Source: Clostridia bacterium (lineage in GTDB: Bacteria > Bacillota_E > RBS10-35 > JAJYVN01). Taken from it: DNA of 12,236 bases. The DNA is taken from positions 1 through 12,236 of the forward strand of contig DAHWHT010000140.1 in the NCBI GenBank assembly GCA_027335515.1. The letters are read 5' to 3'. Positions 7,467 to 12,236 of this stretch are shown piece by piece (the first letter of the stretch is position 1; each line of letters begins with the position of its first letter). Below the pieces are notes generated by a model. It was given only the letters and a program-made list of their open reading frames with translations, had not been told where the DNA came from and did not search any database. Made by a program: the position numbers and the translations under genes.

Positions 7467-8312
7467 TCAATTCCCACCGACCCGGCAGACCGCGTCGGCC
7501 ATGCGCGCCACGCGCACCATCGTGCGCACGTCGTGGACCCGCACGATATCCGCGCCGAAGGCGACCGAAAGGGCCACCGTCGCCGCGGTGCCCTCATCCC
7601 GCTCCTCGACCGGAAGGCCCAGGGTGCGGCCGATGAAGGACTTGCGCGACGGCCCCACCAGCAAGGGGTGGCCCAGGCGCAGTTCGGCCAAGCGCCGCAG
7701 CAACGTCAGACTCTGGGCGGGTGTCTTGCCGAACCCCAGCCCGGGATCGAGCCAGATGCGCCCCGCCGGTACCCCCGCGGCCAGGGCCCAGCCCGCCGCC
7801 TCACGGAGTTCGGCCGCCACCTCGGCCACCAGATCCCCGTACGCCACCTGCGGATACATCCCCCCGAGTGGATCGACCGCGGCCGCGGCCGCCCGGTTAT
7901 GCATGATGACCAGCGTGGCGCCGTGGCGGGCCGCGACCGCGGCGATGGCACGGTCGCGGCGCAGCCCCCAAACATCGTTGAGGATGCTGGCGCCGGCCTC
8001 AAGGGCGGCCTCAGCGACTTCCGCCTTGAAGGTGTCGACCGAAAGCGGCGCCTTGGTCCGCGCCCGCAGCCCGCGGATCACAGGCACCACACGCGCGCGC
8101 TCCTGCGCCGCCCCCACCGGCTCGGCACCAGGGCGCGTCGACTCGCCACCCACGTCCAAAATGTCCGCGCCCGCCTCCAGGTGCGCCAGACCGCGCGCGA
8201 CGGCGGCTTCCACGTCCGTGCCGCACCCATCCCCCGAAAATGAGTCCGGGGTCGCGTTCACAATCCCCATCACGAGGGTTCGAGTGCCCCAGGCAAACCC
8301 CGCCGTATCCAC
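7467..8312 (-). CDS. folP: Dihydropteroate synthase
   Basis: FolP condenses p-aminobenzoate with 6-hydroxymethyl-dihydropterin diphosphate to give dihydropteroate, the target of sulfonamides, in the cytoplasm. The 281-residue product is a normal length. Visible motifs are MGIVNATPDSFSGDG (15-29, first signature, metal/diphosphate loop), GADILDVGGESTRPGA (48-63, second signature), LSVDTFKAEVAEAAL (90-104), SILNDVWGL (109-117, pterin contact), RIWLDPGLGFGKT (185-197), LLVGPSRKSFIGRTLG (217-232, loop with the catalytic Lys/Ser region) and RVHDVRTMVRVARM near the end. I chose GTG 8312, with GGGGGAG about six bases upstream; the frame is open far beyond it but that extension is not protein-like. 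It is first of the two-gene folP-folC operon, with the stop nine bases or less from the next start. A promoter candidate lies at 8360-8388. Confidence 0.97.
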   Translation of the reverse strand: MDTAGFAWGTRTLVMGIVNATPDSFSGDGCGTDVEAAVARGLAHLEAGADILDVGGESTRPGAEPVGAAQERARVVPVIRGLRARTKAPLSVDTFKAEVAEAALEAGASILNDVWGLRRDRAIAAVAARHGATLVIMHNRAAAAAVDPLGGMYPQVAYGDLVAEVAAELREAAGWALAAGVPAGRIWLDPGLGFGKTPAQSLTLLRRLAELRLGHPLLVGPSRKSFIGRTLGLPVEERDEGTAATVALSVAFGADIVRVHDVRTMVRVARMADAVCRVGGN

Positions 8313-8359
8313 GCGCCTCTCCCCCACAACGCCACCCGGACGGGCCGTGGCCAAGGCGC

Positions 8360-8388
8360 AGTCTACGCCCGGACCCACCCCCACACAA
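8360..8388 (-). promoter_or_regulatory. folP: Promoter candidate for folP-folC
   Basis: On the minus strand TTGTGT (8388-8383) and TAGACT (8365-8360) are separated by exactly 17 bases, about 40-50 bases upstream of the folP GTG. The -35 matches three of six consensus bases and the -10 four of six, so it is a weak-to-moderate candidate supported mainly by spacing and position. Confidence 0.4.
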
Positions 8389-8525
8389 GGTTGCAGGGCA
8401 GCGGCGGGCGGTTGCAGGTGTGACCGGAGGGATGGGGAGGGATGCGGGCGTTTCCGGGTTCGCCGGCCAATGACCGTGCCCCCCGTCGTGGTGGCTGGAA
8501 CAAAAACACGCACTTGGTAGATGCA

Positions 8526-8622
8526 GGGCTTGCACGCCCGGTGTCGAAATGGTGCTTGATCGCCGGTTGGAACAACGCGATGGAATCCGGTGCCCGGGTT
8601 ACTACGCCGCAAGGCAGGGCGT
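8526..8622 (+). other. Cluster of three hairpins upstream of the surface protein gene
   Basis: Three consecutive stems are visible: GGGC(8526-8529)/GCCC(8536-8539); CGCCGG(8561-8566)/CCGGTG(8587-8592, one G-U pair) around a 20-base loop; and ACGCC(8604-8608)/GGCGT(8618-8622). The last competes with GCC-GCAA-GGC at 8606-8615, which would form a GNRA tetraloop. They lie about 230-320 bases before the surface protein start. This could be a structured leader RNA, but GC-rich DNA forms such stems easily and no known riboswitch core was recognised. Confidence 0.3.
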
Positions 8623-8848
8623 TCCCCAGGCCGTCGACGCGGACGATTGGGCGTGGCCCGCCACGTGCTGGGGCCGGTGACGGTGTCTTTCCGTCCTCGG
8701 GGACCCTCGTGAGCAACGGGCCGTTTGCCCCGGGGGCCGGTGCGGTCGGCGACGGGGGTGGGCGGCAGCGGCGCTCGCCGCGGCCCCGGCGGAGCAGCGG
8801 TGGGGCGGTCTTCACGGCCGGCCGAGCCGGCCCAAGGGGGCGTCCGCA

Positions 8849-11800
8849 ATGCGCGTCGCGGCGTGGTGTGTCTTGGCGACCGCCTGTCTGGTGCTGGCCG
8901 CATCCTGTCCGCCGCCGGCGGAGGCGGGAAGCGGCGGATCCACCGCAGTCTCGAACCCAGGCTTTGCGGCCACGGGCGGCGCGAGCGCCGCGGTCTCCTT
9001 CACGACCTCTCCGGCCGGCGCCCTGTCCGGTCCGGCCGGGAACATCATCCTCGCCTTCTCGAACGTGACGGTGGCCGGGGCAACCTACGGCGTCCGCGCG
9101 GGCAGCCCGCCCGGCCTGCCCGTCGGGGTGACGGGGACGCTGAGCGGGTCAACCCTCACGCTGACGTTGGCCGCGGGCCAGACCGTGGGCGGCAGCGCCG
9201 CGGTAACGGTTGGTCTGGACGGGCTCGGTAGCGCCACCTCGCCCTCTGTGGCCATCTCGACCAGCGGCGACCCGACCCCCGTAGTGACGGCGCTGGCGAG
9301 TTCGGGCCCACTTGCGGTCACGCAGCCGACGCCCCTGCCGGCGGCAATCGCTGGCGAGCCGTACTCGCAGCAACTTCAGGCGACCGGGGGTACCGGGCCG
9401 GGCACATACACGTGGAGCATCCTCTCGAACGTCCTACCGACGGGGCTGACCCTCAGCCCGTCGGGGGTCATCAGCGGGACGCCGCCACAGAGCGATTGCT
9501 GCGGTTCCGTCGGCTCCGTGATCCAGGTCAAAGACGAGTCCAGCCCGCGGCAGGCGGCGACCGTCACCCTCTTGCTGTCGGTCGTCGGCACCAAGGTGGC
9601 CGGCGTGGCCACCGCGGTCTCCCCGACGACGGCCGGCGATGGCAGCGCCACGTACACCGTCAGCTTCACCACCAGCGCTGTCGGGGCGCTGCGAAGCGGG
9701 GATTGGATCCGGCTGACGGCCCCGGGCGGCACCGCCCTGCCGTCCCTCGCGGCCGACTACCAGGTGACGGCCGGCGGCCGGTCCGTGGCCGTGGCCTCGG
9801 TCAGCGCGTTTGTCCCGACCGCCGCGACCCTGACCCTGGGCGGACCGATACCGTCGTCCACCGCGGTCACGCTCACCGCAGTGGGGGTCGGCAGCCCGCC
9901 GATCCCCCGCAGCGGGTACACCCTCGGCGTCTCCACCAGCGGCGACGAGGGCGGCGCGACCTCGGCCGCATACACCCTGACCCCACCGGCGCTGCCCCCC
10001 GGGCTGGCGGACTCGACGTTCGTCGTCCAGCCCAGCGCCATCGCGGCCACCGATCCGTTGTTTTCCGGGGACGTCCAGGCGGCGGTGCACCTGCGCGACG
10101 GATCCGGCCACCCGGTGTCCGGCCAGACCGTGACCCTGCGCCTGCAGGGCTCGCAACTCGGCGGCCCGTCCTGGGCGCTCAGCGGGCCGGCGGCCGTCAC
10201 CACGGACACGGCCGGAGAGGCGGACTTCCTCGTCGCCTGCACCATGCAAGGCTATTGCTTGCCGGGAACGCTCTACCTGGCGGCGACGGATACCACCGCC
10301 GCAGCGGTGATCGGCGGCGCGGCGATACCCGGCTACCTGTACGACGTGATCTTCGGCGGACAGAGCTACGGCGGTGCCACGGCGACGGTGTCGGCCACGG
10401 GTCTGCCCGCCGGCCAGACCGTAACGGCCACGTGGGACGGCGCCGCCCTCGGGCTCCGCGGCAGTTGCGCCACCGACGGTTCGGGTGCATTGGGCGACGC
10501 GGGGGCGTGCGCCTTCACAGGGCCGGCCTCCACCGCAGGCAGCAGCCACGCGCTGACCCTGGTGGCAAGCGGGGTCGACTTCCCGGCCAGCTTCCGTGTG
10601 AGCACGCCGCCGCCCACTGGAACGACGGTGACCGCGAGCGGGGGCGGCGGCCAGGCCACGGCCGTGGGCACGGCCTTCCCGCACCCGCTCCAGGTCACCG
10701 CTCGCGACAACGGCAGCCCCGTCACGACGGGCAGCGTCACCTTCATCGCCACGCCCGCTGCCGGCGGCGCCGGAGGGACCTTCGCCAACGGCAGCGCGTC
10801 GGAGGCGGTACCCGTCTCCAACGGCACGGCGACGACGACGCTGACGGCCAACGGGGTGGCCGGCACCTTCCAGGCGACCGCCAGTTACCCCGGCGCCGCC
10901 ACCTCCGCGGCTTTCAACCTCACCAATCAGAGCGGCGCCGCGGCGGCTGCGGCGGTCCAGGCCGGCGACGGCCAGAGTGCCGCCGTCGGGACGCCCTTCG
11001 GCGCGGCGCTGCAGGTGAAGGTGACGGACGCGGACGGCAATCCCGTGGGCGGCGTCGCGGTGACCTTTACGGCACCGCCCGCCCAGTCCGGGCCCGGCGG
11101 CCTGAACGTGCAGCCCAGCGGGTACTGGGCGTGCGACTTCTCCCCAACGGGCCTCTGCGGGGGGGAGGCGGGCGCGACCAGCGGCGCCGACGGCATCGCC
11201 CAGGCGCCCACCCTGACCGCCGACCGCATCAGCGGCGCCTTCACGGTGACGGCCGTGGTCTCGGGGCTGCCGCAGATCGTTCGCTTCCACCTCACCAACG
11301 GCGCCGGCGCGCCGGCGGGCATTTCGGCAACGGCCGGGAGCAGCGAGAGCGCCCAGGTGGGCGCGGCCTTCGGCACGGCGCTGGCCGCGACGGTGGTGGA
11401 CCGCCACGGCAACGGGGTGCCGGGTGTGACCGTCACGTTCTCGGCCCCGGCAGGCGGCGCCAGCGGCCGTTTCCCCGGCGGGGGCAGCGCCACGGTCACC
11501 ACGGACGGCGCCGGCGTCGCCACGGCGCCGACGCTGACGGCCGATGGCACACCGGGGCTCTACACGGTCACCGCCACGGTGGGTCAGGGCGCCTCAGCGC
11601 TGAGCGCCGGCTTCTCGCTCGCCAACGCCTCCGTCCTGCTGCCGACCTGCGACCCGGCCAGCCTCGCAGCCGCCGTCCAGGCCGGCGGCGTGATCGGCTT
11701 CGGGTGCAGTGGCCGCATCAGGTTCACCCAGCCCGCCGCCGAAGGCCAGGCCTGCGTCCTGGACGTGCCGGCGGGCGTGGCCGTCACCGTCGAGGGGCTG

Positions 11801-12236
11801 GGACAGACCGTCGCGCTCGAGAGCGACCAAGGATGCCTCTTCGATGTGGAGGGCGGAAGCCTTGACCTCACCGCCCTGACGCTCCAGGGCACCAACACCG
11901 GCGCGCCGGGCACCGATGCCGGCTGGGGCCAGGCCGGCACGAGCGGCAAGACCGGCAGCCCAGGCAAGGACCTGAAGGCCGGCGACGGCGGTAGCGGGGG
12001 AACCAGCCATCCCGGAGCCGCGCCGACATCGGCGGGGGGTGGGTCCGGGACGGTCCGGGGCGGCGCCCTCTACATCGCCGCCGGCAGCACGGTGACCCTG
12101 GACCGGGATGCCTTCGATGCCAGCGCCGCCATCGGCGGCGCCGGTGGGAGCGGCGGTACCGGCGGCGCCGGGGGCTCGGGTGGGTCGGGCGGTGACGGCG
12201 GCTCTGGGGCCGGCGCCCGAAGCCGATCCGGCGGCG
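8849..12236 (+). CDS. Large secreted multidomain Ig-like / beta-helix surface protein (N-terminal 1129 residues)
   Basis: The frame is open from ATG 8849 (AGGGGG eight bases upstream) to the window edge without a stop. Residues 1-27 form a signal peptide ([13 protein letters not shown]); cleavage may follow the PPPAEA stretch, or Cys20 may be lipidated, though the lipobox is weak. About 31-145 and 250-385 are two copies of one beta-sandwich module ([12 protein letters not shown] / [12 protein letters not shown] … STSGD). About 156-247 is a putative Ig (He_PIG) domain: [14 protein letters not shown] … [17 protein letters not shown]. About 388-590 holds two further Ig-like units. About 592-928 holds three tandem Big-1/invasin-like repeats (VGTPF..AL.V.V.D..GNPV..V.VTF.AP … LTA). 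From 929 a parallel beta-helix-like region begins, with Gly-rich GGX triplets at 1096-1119. Cysteines occur in close pairs within the Ig units, which suggests disulfides. A role in adhesion or an outer layer is inferred; no ligand can be named. Confidence 0.87.
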   Translation, partial: MRVAAWCVLATACLVLAASCPPPAEAGSGGSTAVSNPGFAATGGASAAVSFTTSPAGALSGPAGNIILAFSNVTVAGATYGVRAGSPPGLPVGVTGTLSGSTLTLTLAAGQTVGGSAAVTVGLDGLGSATSPSVAISTSGDPTPVVTALASSGPLAVTQPTPLPAAIAGEPYSQQLQATGGTGPGTYTWSILSNVLPTGLTLSPSGVISGTPPQSDCCGSVGSVIQVKDESSPRQAATVTLLLSVVGTKVAGVATAVSPTTAGDGSATYTVSFTTSAVGALRSGDWIRLTAPGGTALPSLAADYQVTAGGRSVAVASVSAFVPTAATLTLGGPIPSSTAVTLTAVGVGSPPIPRSGYTLGVSTSGDEGGATSAAYTLTPPALPPGLADSTFVVQPSAIAATDPLFSGDVQAAVHLRDGSGHPVSGQTVTLRLQGSQLGGPSWALSGPAAVTTDTAGEADFLVACTMQGYCLPGTLYLAATDTTAAAVIGGAAIPGYLYDVIFGGQSYGGATATVSATGLPAGQTVTATWDGAALGLRGSCATDGSGALGDAGACAFTGPASTAGSSHALTLVASGVDFPASFRVSTPPPTGTTVTASGGGGQATAVGTAFPHPLQVTARDNGSPVTTGSVTFIATPAAGGAGGTFANGSASEAVPVSNGTATTTLTANGVAGTFQATASYPGAATSAAFNLTNQSGAAAAAAVQAGDGQSAAVGTPFGAALQVKVTDADGNPVGGVAVTFTAPPAQSGPGGLNVQPSGYWACDFSPTGLCGGEAGATSGADGIAQAPTLTADRISGAFTVTAVVSGLPQIVRFHLTNGAGAPAGISATAGSSESAQVGAAFGTALAATVVDRHGNGVPGVTVTFSAPAGGASGRFPGGGSATVTTDGAGVATAPTLTADGTPGLYTVTATVGQGASALSAGFSLANASVLLPTCDPASLAAAVQAGGVIGFGCSGRIRFTQPAAEGQACVLDVPAGVAVTVEGLGQTVALESDQGCLFDVEGGSLDLTALTLQGTNTGAPGTDAGWGQAGTSGKTGSPGKDLKAGDGGSGGTSHPGAAPTSAGGGSGTVRGGALYIAAGSTVTLDRDAFDASAAIGGAGGSGGTGGAGGSGGSGGDGGSGAGARSRSGG
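10622..11632 (+). repeat. Three tandem Big-1-like Ig repeats within the surface protein
   Basis: Three units, at about 10622-10930, 10955-11305 and 11324-11632 (residues about 592-694, 703-819 and 826-928), share the pattern Q.AaVGt.F..aLqv.V.D..GnPV.gvtVTF.AP, then T..G.A..P.LTA....G.F.VTA and F.LtN. The second is longer through an insert holding a Cys pair ([13 protein letters not shown]). They are protein-level repeats; the DNA copies have diverged. Confidence 0.7.
12134..12205 (+). repeat. Gly-Gly-X triplet tract in the surface protein
   Basis: Eight consecutive GGX triplets (X = A, S, T, A, S, S, D, S) are coded here, residues 1096-1119, just after FDASAAI. In beta-helix surface proteins such Gly-rich runs commonly sit between helix coils after a GGALYIA…TV.L…F..N-type rung, and [18 protein letters not shown] is visible just before. 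The tract may continue past the window edge. Confidence 0.75.

Larger units (their letters stand above)
8313..8848. other. Divergent intergenic region between folP and the surface protein gene
   Basis: No gene is seen in these 536 bases; the long open frames crossing it are shadows of GC-rich DNA. The folP side (8360-8388) holds a promoter candidate. The middle (8526-8622) holds three predicted hairpins in a row. The right end supplies AGGGGG as the ribosome binding site of the surface protein. I see no clear -35/-10 pair for the plus-strand gene and no riboswitch class I can name. Confidence 0.5.

Noticed and set aside
6130..8520. 796-codon plus-strand frame opposite folC and folP
   Set aside because: Pure shadow: folC and folP motifs lie on the other strand throughout.
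8500..8625. c-di-GMP-I (GEMM) riboswitch suggested by CACGCAC and a later CCGGGTTAC
   Set aside because: The conserved GACGCAAAGCC segment and the proper GNRA-capped first hairpin are absent, so the match is only superficial.
9434..11407. 657-codon minus-strand frame under the surface protein
   Set aside because: Antisense shadow with erratic Arg/Gly-rich composition, no motif and no ribosome binding site.
9412..11865. 817-codon open frame overlapping the surface protein in another frame
   Set aside because: It is Arg/Gly/His/Pro-rich with no domain, as expected for an out-of-frame reading of about 75-80% GC DNA. The frame from 8849 has a signal peptide and recognisable Ig modules.

Overview
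The window is about 12.2 kb of high-GC bacterial DNA. Sample 60-base lines in the conserved genes run about 70-80% G+C (42/60 at 6001-6060, 48/60 at 11041-11100). The gene content fits a high-GC member of the Bacillota (Thermaerobacter-, Sulfobacillus- or Symbiobacterium-like): a DUF2600/YtpB-type prenyl cyclase, a lipoprotein solute-binding protein with no visible partner, a folP-folC pair, a FlaR/'topology modulation' type small kinase, and a very large secreted Ig-like/beta-helix protein. The assignment is an inference from families and base composition, not a sequence match.

Layout. (1) Bases 1-546, plus strand: C-terminal half of a DUF2600 (tetraprenyl-beta-curcumene synthase family) protein, cut by the window edge. 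(2) 792-2231, minus: a complete ABC-type extracellular solute-binding lipoprotein, convergent with the first gene and with no permease or ATPase beside it. (3) 2232-5594: about 3.4 kb with no intact conserved gene. Its central part is much lower in GC (35/60 at 3001-3060) and holds what I read as one decayed gene on the minus strand (3079-4105, a frameshift plus an in-frame stop, with a possible PD-(D/E)XK nuclease motif). It also holds an isolated IS21-type terminal-repeat pair at 4571-4612. This looks like an accessory or insertion scar between core genes. (4) 5595-6125, plus: a small P-loop kinase with its own promoter candidate. (5) 6205-8312, minus: folC and folP, a tight folate-biosynthesis operon in the order folP then folC, convergent with the kinase. 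(6) 8313-8848: a divergent intergenic region with a folP promoter candidate and several hairpins. (7) 8849 to the end, plus: a secreted multidomain surface protein, 1129 codons seen and still open at the window edge.

Working together: FolP makes dihydropteroate. FolC would turn it into dihydrofolate and/or add glutamates, although two residues that normally hold the catalytic magnesium are replaced in this FolC. The solute-binding lipoprotein and the giant surface protein are both exported, but nothing in the window links them functionally. No rRNA, tRNA, CRISPR array or complete insertion sequence was seen. No complete new defence or mobile system is present; the best leads are the decayed nuclease-like gene, the unusual FolC and the surface protein.
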